From: Epiperipatus broadwayi
Lineage: Eukaryota; Onychophora; Udeonychophora; Euonychophora; Peripatidae
DNA length: 64,000 bases
NCBI GenBank assembly: GCA_028023455.1
Contig: JAQFVV010006427.1
Coordinates: 1,180,001 to 1,244,000 of the forward strand
Reading direction: 5' to 3'
Shown here: positions 15,270 through 27,249 of the stretch, piece by piece
Layout: the number at the start of each line of letters is the position of its first letter
Position numbering within the stretch: the stretch's first letter is position 1
The notes under the pieces: model-generated
Seen by the model: only the letters and a program-made list of their open reading frames with translations
Told to the model about the DNA's origin: nothing
Database searches by the model: none
Program-made: the position numbers and the translations under genes

Positions 15270-15282
15270 AACTCTATATCCT
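15270..15282 (+). repeat. Target-site duplication, left, giant palindrome
   Basis: AACTCTATATCCT is repeated perfectly at 16534-16546, immediately beyond the other end of the palindromic element. Thirteen matching bases at both boundaries define the insertion. Confidence 0.9.
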
Positions 15283-16533
15283 AAACATCACATGATCACT
15301 ATCTCATACTAGCACAATAATTGTTATTAAACAATTCAAAACAAAACAACACTCTCCATATAGTAGTGCCATCTTGTGCTAACAAGAGCAATCAATGGAT
15401 GCCAGAAGGCTTGTGCATAAAATCCCTATCTAGTGCCTACTCATCCAACATCCCCAGACTAGTTTCTGGCTTGTGGCCTTCATCAGTGAGGAGCCTTGGA
15501 TCTGAGAGCACTGCACCTAGATCTTAGGATCTAATGCAACCCTCCAGCACCCACCTTTTAACTCTATTTAACTACAAAACTATGAGAATGAATTTGAAAA
15601 CACTATTAATATTTTCAATCCAAGCTCAATAGCTTATATAGTCATATGGGTCTGAACTCAATTCAGTACTCATACATTTTGGTGTCTTTGGCTCTTTAAC
15701 AACCATAGCCACCACTATCCTATTAGGCAGGATTGGTGTTAAACCACTAAACATCACATGATCACTATCTCATACTAGCACAATAATTGTTATTAAACAA
15801 TTCAAAACAAAACAACACTCTCCATATAGTAGTGCCATCTTGTGCTAACAAGAGCAATCAATGGTTGCATTAGATCCTAAGATCTAGGTGCAGTGCTCTC
15901 AGATCCAAGGCTCCTCACTGATGAAGGCCACAAGCCAGAAACTAGTCTGGGGATGTTGGATGAGTAGGCACTAGATAGGGATTTTATGCACAAGCCTTCT
16001 GGCATCCATTGATTGCTCTTGTTAGCACAAGATGGCACTACTATATGGAGAGTGTTGTTTTGTTTTGAATTGTTTAATAACAATTATTGTGCTAGTATGA
16101 GATAGTGATCATGTGATGTTTAGTGGTTTAACACCAATCCTGCCTAATAGGATAGTGGTGGCTATGGTTGTTAAAGAGCCAAAGACACCAAAATGTATGA
16201 GTACTGAATTGAGTTCAGACCCATATGACTATATAAGCTATTGAGCTTGGATTGAAAATATTAATAGTGTTTTCAATTTCATTCTCATAGTTTTGTAGTT
16301 AAATAGAGTTAAAAGGTGGGTGCTGGAGGGTTGCATTAGATCCTAAGATCTAGGTGCAGTGCTCTCAGATCCAAGGCTCCTCACTGATGAAGGCCACAAG
16401 CCAGAAACTAGTCTGGGGATGTTGGATGAGTAGGCACTAGATAGGGATTTTATGCACAAGCCTTCTGGCATCCATTGATTGCTCTTGTTAGCACAAGATG
16501 GCACTACTATATGGAGAGTGTTGTTTTGTTTTG
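15283..16533. mobile_element. 1.25-kb palindromic foldback element, copy 2
   Basis: It starts with the family leader AAACATCACATGATCAC and ends with GTTTTGTTTTG. From 15335 the sequence reads as the near-perfect inverse complement of the sequence ending at 16535. Both halves contain the arm core GAAGGCTTGTGCATAAAATC, a CTCAGATCCAAGGCTCCTCA block and a block with CAGGATTGGTGTTAAACC. A leader-plus-arm segment (15283-15398) is repeated directly at about 15746-15863. The two identical 68-codon frames on opposite strands (15321-15527 and 15877-16083) are a consequence of the palindrome, not genes. The near identity of the arms points to recent origin or gene conversion. A perfect 13-bp duplication brackets the whole composite, so it inserted as one unit. 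Confidence 0.92.
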
Positions 16534-16546
16534 AACTCTATATCCT

Positions 16547-19500
16547 CCAGTTGCTATTTATAAAATTATCCTTATAAATACTTATAATCGTTTTTAGCAA
16601 TTGAAAATATATTGCTATATTCTCAATATTTCAATTCCATCCACTCTTATCCACTATATTATAAGTATTTTTTTAACCTGGGACTTTTTTCCTAGTTGGG
16701 CAATAAACCAGTTGTTTGTAAATATGTATGAACTCATTTATGCAAATCAAATAGAATTAGCAAATGCTTTCTAACATCTGCAAACTAATTATCATTTTTA
16801 TAACAAAAATATTTTATTAGTTGCATCAATAAGATCTTTTTTTAATAAATGAAATTATTTTATTTTATTCAGTCTATTAGTTTTCCGATAAATAATTAAA
16901 TAATTTTAGAAAGACCTCAACTAAAGTAATATTTTTTTCTATCAAATTTTTAATAAAATACAATTTAAAACTTAATTAGATTTTAATTAAAAGCTTTATG
17001 TTAAGTTTTAACTTGACTTAAAACAATAAATTATATAGTACCGCATTTGCTAATTGTTTAATATTCACAGTATTGGCTTCTCCATTTATATGACTAATTA
17101 TATTAGTAAAAATGAAGTAAATTTGATTATTTATAGAAGCCTTCATTAAAAATCTATTTGACAAATGTTAATAACAAAGCTATTTTCAGCTTTTTCAAGA
17201 AAAAGAATAAAGAACAAATATTTAATAATTTTTACATTACTTTAATGTGTTTTGACTGTCATAAATTGTATAAAACAAATAATTAACTCAAAGACTTTTT
17301 GAAATACCTATTATTACATAGAACAATTTATAAAAAAAAACTGACAGGAAATCTACATATTAAAAAATATGTACTTTTATAATAACATTTTGAAATTTAA
17401 TATTTATATGTAAATGATCTTATTGTGTTATTTACATATGTATCTGCTCTCATAAGTCTTTGGAAGTTTTACTAAATAAGTAAGGAATTCCAAGAAAGTA
17501 CAACTGGGACATTGAACCAAAAATTACTTATTAAAAAATTATAAAATTTTTCATTTATATAAATGCATGTGGGTATGACTTCACAATTTAAGAGTCTAAT
17601 CTGACTATCAAGTCCAAGATTTGGGGTCAAAATAAGGATTATATAAAAACTTGGAAATTTTGCCAAATTCCAAATAAAGTTAGAATTTCTGTCTATGGCC
17701 AACTCAAATAGCTATCCAATTATTGCTTATAAATAAGTTATTTGATTTTAATTAAAGTTAAAACAAGAATGGGAAAACTGTTAAAAAACTTCATGATCTG
17801 GCAATTGACAACTCTAGTAAATAATCCATTTGTTCTGCTGTTCGGTTATTTTAAAATTTTAGTAGAAGCTTTTTCTTTGCAGTGAACTATTTTAAGTCTG
17901 TTTAACTTTTATTGTGTAAATATAATTTTTATAATGAATACATATAAAGTCAAATGATAATAACTTAACATATTTAATTATAAGTTGACCTGTCCTCTAC
18001 ATGTCTTGTTCAATAACATTTTATATTAAAAATTTGATTCTTATTGTATTTTAGAATAAAAATCTAAAAATATTGTAGGAATTATTTATCTACTATGAAA
18101 CAATATTGAACATAGCAAATAGAGGACAATTCAACTATTAATTAAATGTGATGTGATGCAATGTGCTATGGCTTCTTCTTTATCTCTCATCCACTATGCC
18201 CAGAGAAACCTACTAGCCACCTTATCTTCTTTTTTCATTCCCCACTCAAGTTTTTCCATATTCTTCTCTATTCTGCTCTATCTCATTTCCACAATTTCAT
18301 CTTTGTTCACTCTATAGCCTTTATATTTATATCCCCTTTATCTTTTGTTAAACCCAGCATAAAATCTAAGAACAACTTTACTTGCTGGTTACCATGTATC
18401 TTCCTCGATTTATATATAAATGTGTGTATATGCTAAAATAAACATTTTCATGAGCAACAAATAAAATTCCAGCTTTATACATATACATTTTGAATGCTAT
18501 TGGATAAACATTTCAAATAAATCACATTTGTCATCAATTGCGTATGGAATGCTACTTTTACAAATGTTGCTAAGGTACTGTAAGTAACACATGGAGGAAA
18601 ATTAAAAGTTAATCCAATCAAAAAAATTATTAAGCATATGAATTATAAAAAAAATTATACCAAAAGCATCGAAAACCATTTTTATATACTTTTATAATGG
18701 AAAATAAATCACTGTGATTATTTCAGATAATTATCCTCAATTCCTAAAAAAAAATTATTTATACAAAATATACATTAATCAAAGATTTAAATTTTTATAT
18801 TTTTTTCTACTAAGTAAAATTCTTGCTTGGAATAACAAGTTTTTTACAGTTTGATTAAAATATTAATTCATAATACTGCATTACAATATATAGATTTGGT
18901 GAAAAACAAAGTATATACTAAAGGAGAAAAAAATTATCGATCAGTAAAACATAGCACATTAATTTTATACAGTCTTGATAAGGACTCAAACAACTTGAAA
19001 GCACTTGGAAATAGCATTTTATATTATTTTTATGATTCTCTGTTTTATGCAATAGTCATATTGTTAGATTGTGATTTCTATCAATCTATTGTCATTATTG
19101 GGATTTTTTATTTTAAAATCCTTATTGCATGCACTCATAAATATAGTTAAGACTCAACCCTTGAGGCTGCTAACTTTCACACAATTATCAATAAAACTAC
19201 TGCCGAAATAAAAATTAATTAAGCTAAACCAGATTTTGAAATAGCCCATAAGTTCTCAAAAGTCAACATAAAGTAGATTTTTTTTAAATAGCTGCATATG
19301 CTAAAAAAAATTTAACTTCTGATAAATTTTTGTAACATAAGGTAATATTAACATACAATAGGAACATTATAAATAAAATTTCATTTAAATACACAAATAG
19401 TGGAAATAGTTGAATGGTGATTTTTAATCATAGTCCTGACATTGTTTTTTTTTTTTCAACATATTCTTTATTCTATTAACCAACATCATATAAAACACAA

Positions 19501-21561
19501 TGTAAATTGGATGAGAAATTAGAGGTTGAGCAGTAAGCCTGATATTGAATAGCATATGTAAAACTAAAAACATTATACATAAACAATATATAACTGTATA
19601 GTGCTAATGAAGCAGTACTTTATTTGTTTAGAGATATTTGATAGCCTTAACATTGCAAAATATGTATTTTTTTTTTTTAAATAAATGCAACATTTTTCAA
19701 TATAACACTTAACAAAATACACATATGAAATCTAAACTATCAAAGGGTATTATTTTTTACATACAATAAATGAAACTTTTGAGCAACATTTTAGATAAGA
19801 TTGTGATACATCAAGGTTTTGGGATCTATACACAATTTTCTAAGATCTTTTTTTCAAATAGTTGTTAAAAACATCCAAAGGTAATATAATATTTAGCTGG
19901 TCAATACAATTAGTATGCCAATTATGTGATTTGTAAACAAAGTTTTACTGGTTTATGCTAATGCAATTAGGAAATTAATTGAAGTCAGTTTATTTAAAAA
20001 ATAATTTCTTACAATATCAATATATACATTCTCACTCTTATTAATAATGAAATGTGATTTAGATAGATGAAGTATGTTGTGTTGAAATATGAAACACTCA
20101 GATATATATTTTATATAATTAATTTATCTTGTCAAGTGCTAAATTCAGCATACATATCCAAAAACTATATTAATGGTATTTAAGGACTTAAACATCATAA
20201 CAGGATACATCAGCTTCAAAGAAAATAGCTTGATTCTATTTTTAACCAGAGCAATTAATAAATTGTATTTGAATTAAAGTTTATTGAGATTTTACAGAAT
20301 TCCTTAGACATACTGATGGTAAAAATATCAAACTGGATAAGAATATTTAAAAGATAACTTTTTCTATAGAAAACTGCCACAATAATTTTTTGTGTGACAG
20401 CATGAAAAATATAAACCTGGATTGAAAGTTGTCTAATATGCAAAGTAATATTAATGAGACATCTAAACATCAATAAAAAGTTATCAACAAGTAAATATCC
20501 TGTTTAGCTTAGTGTTGTATTAAATATTAACAGATTCTTCATAGATCACAGCACACTGATTTTCAGTGTTTAAATATTATTTGGCTTTTAAAGCAAAAAA
20601 CCACTCAATAGAGAGAGAGAGAGTCATGATACAAAATGAAGCAGGTAAAGGCTTTTTATAATTTAAGATGTATTCAAATACATTATGAGAATATTGATAT
20701 AAATAATAAACATTGAATAATACAGTTTCTGGATGTAAATGGGTCCAGAAAGTTTCCCAATGTCCTTTAAATGTCCATATATTAAATTACTAGATATTGT
20801 AAAAGTTATTACAATATGAAGAATTTATGTTTAAAGTCTGCCACTTAGTCATGTTAGCAAAAATAATTACTTCCTTTATTAATAATAACATGAAATGTTG
20901 AAACCTTTGACAGATACACCTTTAAAATGCTTATATGACAACCAATCAGATGTAATAATGACTGCACAAGAGAGCTCACAATTCAAAACACAAGGCAGAG
21001 ATTTTACGAGAAAAAGATGGTTCCCACCTTCTTCTCTACTTAAATGTATATATAAATTTATTATATCATTTGCTTGCACTTAATAAATTAATATATTTTC
21101 CTTTATTAATGTAAGATTACAGTAAATGAATAACTTTATCAAAACTAGCTTAATTAGATTCATAAAAATGATACAAATACATATATTATTAAGCATTTTC
21201 AACCATTTTAACTACAAATGACAATTTTCTTGTACTAACATCTTTGACATCATTCATTTTAAATAAATATATTAATAATTGTTACTAATCATTTGTTAAA
21301 CTAAATTATTTTATCATGCTCAGCCAGATATAAAGTTTAACCACAGTTGAAGATTAATATATTTGTCTTTATTATTATACTTTTTACACACAACATCATT
21401 AATCCACTTCATCTCTCTTTTTCCTTTGATATTATTAATAATTTTTTAAAGAAAAAGAATTTGATGAGAAAGTGGAACACAACTTCTTAAAGTACTAGTG
21501 TAAATTTTCAAATAATAATATTGTCAAAAGTCTCATAAATGCCATTGGAATTAGATCTGTT
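16547..21561. other. AT-rich gene-less stretch
   Basis: No gene or named element is supported. Open frames of 76-99 codons (17.5, 18.2, 18.9 and 20.3 kb) have no recognisable domain and no splice-site context that I trust. A short GA tract lies near 20.61 kb, and a dispersed repeat copy at 20.9 kb is listed separately. Confidence 0.6.
20895..21080. repeat. Dispersed repeat related to the 57.8-58.1 kb hairpin element
   Basis: A segment containing GGCAGAGATTTTACGAGAAAAAG and CCCACCTTCTTCTCTACTTAAAT resembles 57.86-57.93 kb (ACAGAGTTTTTGATAAG and CCCACCCTCTTCTCTACTTAA). Overlapping 62- and 66-codon open frames on both strands here are explained by this repeat. The boundaries are approximate. 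Confidence 0.6.
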
Positions 21562-21574
21562 TTAAGGATGATAA
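21562..21574 (+). repeat. Target-site duplication, left, minimal element
   Basis: TTAAGGATGATAA is repeated without mismatch at 21620-21632, 45 bp downstream. Confidence 0.88.
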
Positions 21575-21619
21575 AAACAGGCAAAACTCTCTATACATGA
21601 TCATGTGGTGTTTATTGGC
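21575..21619 (-). mobile_element. 45-bp minimal foldback-family element
   Basis: Read on the minus strand, this is the family leader (TAAACACCACATGATCATG) joined directly to the family end (TATAGAGAGTTTTGCCTGTTT). The whole palindromic middle is missing. Perfect 13-bp direct repeats flank it. Either a full copy lost its interior by an exact deletion or a very short template inserted. In both readings it independently fixes the family's two termini. Confidence 0.85.
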
Positions 21620-21632
21620 TTAAGGATGATAA

Positions 21633-22916
21633 CATGATTTCAGTGAAATATTAAATGATGTAGTTGAAAAATTCAGAAGATTATTATACTAAGTAGAGAC
21701 CAAATAATTATTGATTACAAGAGATTTGGATTTAAAATATATAAGTATTTCTATATCAATTTTATTCCTATGTATGTGAAATCATGTTGAAATAGTATTT
21801 TTATTTTTTTGCACATGGAAAAATCAAATTTTTTTATTCTTTTTCTTAATGAATATAAATTGCCTATTGAAAAATATTTTATGCTTATTGATGTTTATTT
21901 TATTCACTAAATATTAATATTTTTCAGTTCTTCAAACATTAATAATTAATGTTTTTTTAGTAAATATTTTAGAGAATACAGTTCTTGCTAAACAAACAAT
22001 CAATGTTCTAAATATTAAGATGAAAGGGTATTATTCTACAGCATTAGTAGTTGTAAAAAATAAAATTCAGTTATTTGGACTAATCATCCCAAAATTTAAC
22101 TCAGGCTAAAAGTTATCAGAAAGTACTACAGTCAATAGTATAGTAAAGTGTGACACAGCAATGCATGATGGAGATAGTGAATTATTATTCAGTATATTTT
22201 CCAGCAGCATAAATTACATAAGATTCTTACAAAGATGGATATATTTAATATCTTTATAACATTTTCTCAGATACCAACATATAAAATTGTCACTGCTGCT
22301 TTGTGAAATATTTTACTAGTAATAGGATTCAACTAAAATATGATGTTATATTGTCAAATTTAAACATTAAAAAAATACAATGGAATTTATAACATAAATG
22401 CTTTTACAATTAGAACTAATCATATAACAGTAATTGGCTTATTTACTATCAATAGACATTTTTCTAAATACTAGTAAAAAATAAAAGTTTTGTAATGTTT
22501 GCAATAATTTTTTGAAATGTATCAGCAGTAAGTCAGTGGAGTGCTCATAGCATGACGATATATTTCTCAGTTTACATCTTTAGTCATGTATAATTTTTTT
22601 TAGATTTAGGTTTTTGCTTTATGACATGTTTTACCAGGATAGAAAATTTAACTTATCTTAAGTATGTCATTAACAATCTTGATCAGATTATATTTTTATT
22701 CTGTAATAAAATATAATACTCTTCAGTTATTCTGAGAGGGAAAATAAATGTTATGAAACTAATTTTAAAACTTTGGAAATCATTCACTTTTTTAATATTT
22801 GAGAAGTATTTTTTTAATTATTTGGATTCACATTATTTAAATACAAAAGATTGTAATGTAATCAAGACTAAAAACTATAGATATATTTGATATGTATGGA
22901 CTTGCTGTGTGAGAGT
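21633..22916. other. AT-rich gene-less stretch
   Basis: I see nothing recognisable between the minimal foldback element and the Gypsy LTR. Confidence 0.6.
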
Positions 22917-23512
22917 ACAATATAACATATAATAATAAATAATTAAATAAATAATCCAGAAAATAGTGACAACCGTTTACTATCTTAATTATTTTGTTAG
23001 TATTTTATATACAATAATAAATTCAGATTAGAAATAATCAATAATATATACAATTATTGTAATAGAATAAAAGCACAAATCTAAACGCTAAAGGGTATCA
23101 AAAATAGTAAAATTAGTACAACCTGTAAAAGTCCTGACCTTCGGTGGTGAGTTACACTGCGATCTTAGCCATTTCTGCTAAAGGTCTTCCATCTCTTTCT
23201 AATTTCACTCTATGAACTTTCATCCAGCTGTGCACTTGCAGAAACGTTAATTTGAATTATTTTACAAGCAATTTTATATTATCTACTGCTATTCTCTGAA
23301 GTGATTAATTGATATTTTAATTAATTTTGCACTTCATTCTGCATTCCATAGTTTTTGATTTAATTATATCTATAATTAAAATTTATTTAATTAAAGATGT
23401 ATTTTTTTTTCAGTGTCAGGAATTTTTAAACTTAATTCTCTCAAGAATTTTTTATCATCCTGATTTTCTTTTATATTTTTAATTTATAATTTTTATACAT
23501 GTATATAGATAT
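22917..23512 (-). repeat. 3' LTR of decayed Ty3/Gypsy element
   Basis: This segment aligns with 25101-25762 in the same orientation. Both carry an AATAATAAATAATT block, GAAAATAGTGACAA, a GATCTTAGC...GCTGAAGG-like block, TTGATATTTTAATTAATTTT and GTCAGGAATTTTT. Divergence is substantial (substitutions and indels), so the insertion is old. Next to it on the internal side (23516-23529) the plus strand is pyrimidine-rich, giving GAAGAAAGGAAAAA on the element's coding strand. That is a good polypurine tract for plus-strand priming. The ends are approximate to about 15 bp. Confidence 0.75.
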
Positions 23513-23864
23513 AAATTTTTCCTTTCTTCAGAGAAATGCATTCTTTTCTCACAAATAATATAATCTTTAAGATACCTTGGTATTTTCTGCAAACTTTGGC
23601 ATTTATACTTTTCTAATTGTACAGTTAACTTACTCATGAGCAGTTTCTTCTATTTTATTTTCACTATCAATGCATCCTGCATTTAATTCTTTCTTTCTAT
23701 TTCAGTTGCTTGGTCACTTTTTTCCTTCACTAAACTCCTGACTTGACTCTACATAGGATGGTAAATCATTCACTATTCATTACATGCTATCATAAATGTT
23801 ATTGTGATGATGAAATTCTATTCCTGTTTTTGATTCTATCAGAACAATTTTACATGATAGTAAT

Positions 23865-24190
23865 TTAATTATCACACTTGCTACCCACTTTTCTTTTAAG
23901 GGGTCTTTGACCTTTTTGGCCTACTGTCAATTTTTTGAATTCACCTGCCATTGTTTCTAAAGAATATGTAGCAGGTATAATAATGATAGTTTGGTTCTCA
24001 GTTTTTTCTCTGGTAATTGTTTGCTGGTGAAATTCCCACTGATGCAATTGCAATAGTATGCTGATATAGCATTGCTGTATAAAGAACTGCATGGAACAGC
24101 AGAATCTCTAACTTATTAAGGGCTTGCTTTAGCTAGTATATACTCTTTCTGGATAGTCTATTTGTCTATGGATAATATGGCAGAGTAGAA
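23865..24190 (-). pseudogene. Gypsy integrase, distal core and C-terminal fragment
   Basis: Read on the minus strand from about 24190, the sequence gives HISTLPYYP-stop-TNRLSR, the degenerate counterpart of the integrase motif that normally has P-Y-H-P-Q-x-N-G and then the third catalytic Glu. That Glu is lost. About 30 residues on comes SVGISPA, matching the conserved G-x-S-P-A segment. In another frame QKGQRPLKRKV resembles the Q-x-x-Q-K-x-Y-x-D tail region. Several stops and at least one frame change show it is non-functional. Confidence 0.65.
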
Positions 24191-24204
24191 ATGTGTTTAA
24201 TATT

Positions 24205-24411
24205 TTACATATTTATAAATTCATTAAACTGTTTTGAGGTAAAGCTGGAACCATTATCTGTTACAAAGCCTTCTGGAAATTCATGGGAAGAAAAAATATT
24301 TTCAAGGATCAATATCATTTTATTGTACTCAGTATTTTTAACCAGGTTACCTTTTACCCAGTTAGAATATAAGTTAATCATAATCAGAAATAAGTGCTCT
24401 CTCTCTCTCAA
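24205..24411 (-). pseudogene. Gypsy integrase catalytic core fragment
   Basis: The translation contains LIMINLYSNWV followed after about 35 residues by EGFVTDNGSSFTSKQF. This is the spacing and sequence of the rve integrase core, where a first catalytic Asp sits in the V-D-x-Y-S-K-W motif and a second in T-D-N-G. Here the first Asp is replaced by Asn and the second is kept. It joins the 3' fragment at 23865-24190 and the zinc-region fragment at 24440-24545. With the first Asp and third Glu gone it cannot catalyse strand transfer. The frame begins with TTG, so the apparent start has no meaning. Confidence 0.8.
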
Positions 24412-24439
24412 AGGTCCAGCACAGTTTATGTGGACTCAC

Positions 24440-24545
24440 TGCCTTAGTTAAGTTCTGATTGGTAATGAAGTATATGTTTGCAATTTCTTGATTGCATTTG
24501 ACTGGCATTTTACACATACTTTTACTATGTTTTCAATGTCTTTAT
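24440..24545 (-). pseudogene. Gypsy integrase zinc-binding region fragment
   Basis: The minus-strand reading includes DIENIVKVCVKCQSNAIKK, the C-x-x-C half of the HHCC zinc motif at the N-terminus of Gypsy integrases, followed by a P-rich linker. The His pair is missing because the internal deletion cuts in just upstream. Confidence 0.65.
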
Positions 24546-24637
24546 TTATTTATGGATATCATACTTAGGAGCATTCTAAATGTTTAGTAGATTTGAGTTA
24601 AAGTAATTATGTCATGTATCATTTAATTCAGAATATT

Positions 24638-24811
24638 TTAATTCTCCAGTTTTTGTAGAATTACATAGACAATTTGTTGTCTGAATTCATCCTGGCCCAC
24701 GAAGAACAATAATGTTGCAATTTTTATTTTATCTTGTTGAATATTGTTCATTAAAAATATTTTTCTATATACTCTATGCCCATCAAATTCTCCAATATTA
24801 GTCTGTGACAT
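24638..24811 (-). pseudogene. Gypsy gag-like N-terminal fragment
   Basis: The frame opens with ATG at 24811 (MSQTNIGEFDGHR) and runs about 57 residues to a stop. G-E-F-D near the start, then a segment with N-N-I-x-x-D-K-I-K-I-A-x-L-L-F-F-V-G, resembles the start of the retrotransposon gag capsid region (F-x-x-N-x-I followed by K-x-A-x-L-L-x-x-x-G). It lies just downstream of the 5' LTR, the expected gag position. It is truncated compared with a normal gag of several hundred residues. Confidence 0.55.
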
Positions 24812-25100
24812 TATAGTTATTTACTCAACTCAGATTTAAAATGTCATTACTTACATAATTTTTAATTTGCAATTTACAAATTTCCAATCCTTATTTTTGG
24901 CATTTTTAAATAGTTTTAAATATCTGAATGGTTTCTTGAATTGTGACAATTATTTGGCATTAATTAACTTTTTCAGAAATCCCAATAGTTTGTCAATGGC
25001 ACCAATTGATATTTGGTGTAAGTTATTTTTTTTGGAAATCCCAATGAATTGTCAGATTGTACAAGTTAATATGTATTGTTCTTCTGTAGGAGAATGACCA

Positions 25101-25762
25101 TGAGGTTATTACAAGACATACAATAATAAATAATTTAATAAATATTTCTGAAAATAGTGACAATTAGGCATTTATTATATAAATTAATTTATTAGTGTTT
25201 TATAGACAATAATAAGTTCAGTTAATAATAATCAATAATATATGCATTTAACATAATAAAATAAAAGTATAAATATATAAATATCACTAATTATATAATT
25301 ACTCATAAAATGTGAGTTCTAAAGTATATCAAAAAATATAAGATTAGAATATGTAAAAACACAAAGGTTCCTTTGGAACTTCAGCAATGAACTGTACTGA
25401 GATCTTAGCTGCTCCTGCTGAAGGCCTTCCATCACCTTTCTTTGCTCTTTGATCTTCTGTCCAGACAGCCTAATTTGAATTACTTTTTGAGGGATATTAT
25501 CTATTGTTATTGATCTCTGAAGTCACTAATTGATATTTTAATTAATTTTGTATTTCGTTCTGCATTTTATAGTTTCTGATTTTAATCTTATCTATAATTA
25601 GAATTTATCAAATTAAAGATATAATTAGTTTTTTTTTCTAGCTGTCAGGAATTTTTAATTTATTTATTTCAGGAATATTTAATTTAATTCAGTCAGGAAT
25701 TTTTTACTTTACTGATTTTAATTTATATTTTTAACCTACATTTTTTTATAAATGTAGAACAG
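25101..25762 (-). repeat. 5' LTR of decayed Ty3/Gypsy element
   Basis: This is the partner of the LTR at 22917-23512, slightly longer because a GGAATTTTTAATT-type stretch is repeated near its end. The bases just inside it are CCA on the plus strand, that is TGG on the element strand, as expected for a tRNA primer-binding site. The downstream primer complement was too degraded for me to name the tRNA. Confidence 0.72.
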
Positions 25763-27240
25763 AGAAATCCTTTGTAGCAATAAAATATTTCACAAAATTA
25801 GCAGGAGACTTTGATTTATGCTATTTTTGGATTTAATATCACATAGATTATTAGTATTATTTTTCGTGTTGCTTCATACTTTATTTATAATTATAAAATC
25901 ATTTAAGCCATATGTCAAATCAAAATCATGTACGTTAGTTAACGATTTTGATTTAACATATTTTTTTCAAGAATTTCAAACAGTTTTAAAATCTCACTAT
26001 TAAAATGGTCTATTAATAGAATTTACACTGATGTATAGCTTTATTCTATAATGATTGAAATAATATTTTAAGCGATTTGTAAAAAATATTGGGTAAAATA
26101 AATAGCAATTGCAGATAATTTGTTTTATTAATCTTATGAAAAGAATACTGTTAAAGATGTTTTGATTACTTTAAAACTAGTTCAATAGACAATTTTCAGA
26201 TTATTTTTAATTTAACAAACTGAATCAATATTTAGATCAATGTTAATGCTAGCATTAAGTTTCTTACTATTGATTCCATATAAAATTTATGAGTAATAGA
26301 TTTTTTTTCGTTTAACTTAGAAAAACATTGAATTAAATTAAAAGTTTGAAATTATTGTGCAAAACGGAATATAATGTTTATTTGTAAATAGAATAGCATT
26401 ACATAGGACTAGATGCCAATTTGCACATTAAACGGAATCTTTGTAATTTTCTTTTTGATTGGATAATAGAGAATTGAATCTAATTCTCAAATTGTTTTAC
26501 AATAAGTTTCTTGGCAAACTGTCTAAAAAATGCTACCAATCATATATTTCTTTTATTAATATTTTGTTTTTAAAATGTTTTATGATTTATAAATTACAAT
26601 AACAATTTATAAAACAATATAAAAATCAATCAAATAAATTGTAGTGAGGCACATGTTTTATGTAATGAAATTCCAGATTTTAGTCATGAAGATATCAATA
26701 TATAGATTCCTAATAAAAAAATTTCTCTAAACGTTAAATGTAATGAATTTATTAATTTTTTTAATAATACATTTATATATGTTTTATATGATTTTTATTG
26801 AAAAACATCATACACACACAAACATCTTTTTATCCATGAATATATTTAATTAAGCATATATATATATTGTAACGATATATAAATATGTCGTTGCATTAAA
26901 TTGAAATAAAACTTTTAAGTTCGCATATAAAAATAAGTGTATTAAAAAGAAAAAAAAACTAAACGCTAAAATTAAAATGTTTGTTAAACGTATATATTCG
27001 CACATATGCTAACTTTAAAAATATTTTTTTTTAATAAATAAAAAAAGGTATTTGAATGTATTTTTTTTATAAAAAAAAGATTTAAATATGAAAATAGTTT
27101 AAAAAAGAAATAACGTAAGTAAAAATAAAAACAGGTATTAATTAATTCCTGTAATCTGTAAATGGAAATGATTGTTTATTAATTATCCAAAAGCTGTCTA
27201 ATTAAAAAGTCAGGGAGTAAATTAGATAGGAGAATAAAGA
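25763..27240. other. AT-rich gene-less stretch
   Basis: No gene seen. Poly(A) and poly(T) tracts and TATA-like runs increase towards 27 kb. The 61-codon frame at 25818-26003 is low complexity and unsupported. Confidence 0.55.
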
Positions 27241-27249
27241 GATTTTAGC

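Larger units (their letters stand above)
22917..25762 (-). mobile_element. Decayed Ty3/Gypsy LTR retrotransposon with internal deletion
   Basis: Two direct LTRs bound about 1.6 kb of internal sequence. Read on the minus strand, the order is right LTR, TGG at the expected primer-binding position (complement of CCA at 25098-25100), gag-like fragment, integrase zinc region, integrase core, integrase C-terminal part, polypurine tract, left LTR. Protease, reverse transcriptase and RNase H are absent, so gag is fused almost directly to integrase. Stop codons and frame changes break the remaining frame. The element is a dead, non-autonomous fossil. A target-site duplication could not be identified with confidence. 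Confidence 0.78.

Noticed and set aside
18161-18436. 91-codon hydrophobic plus-strand frame
   Set aside because: Phe/Ile/Ser-rich with no domain, no signal-peptide structure followed by a mature region and no splice context. Typical of pyrimidine-rich AT sequence.
18851-19150. 99-codon plus-strand frame
   Set aside because: The first codon is not ATG and no motif is visible. This length is expected by chance in a few places over 64 kb.
20879-21083. Overlapping 62- and 66-codon frames on both strands
   Set aside because: They fall inside a dispersed repeat shared with 57.8-58.1 kb. Neither shows a domain.
23865-24451. Plus-strand 86-codon frame at 24191-24451
   Set aside because: It is antisense to the Gypsy integrase core.
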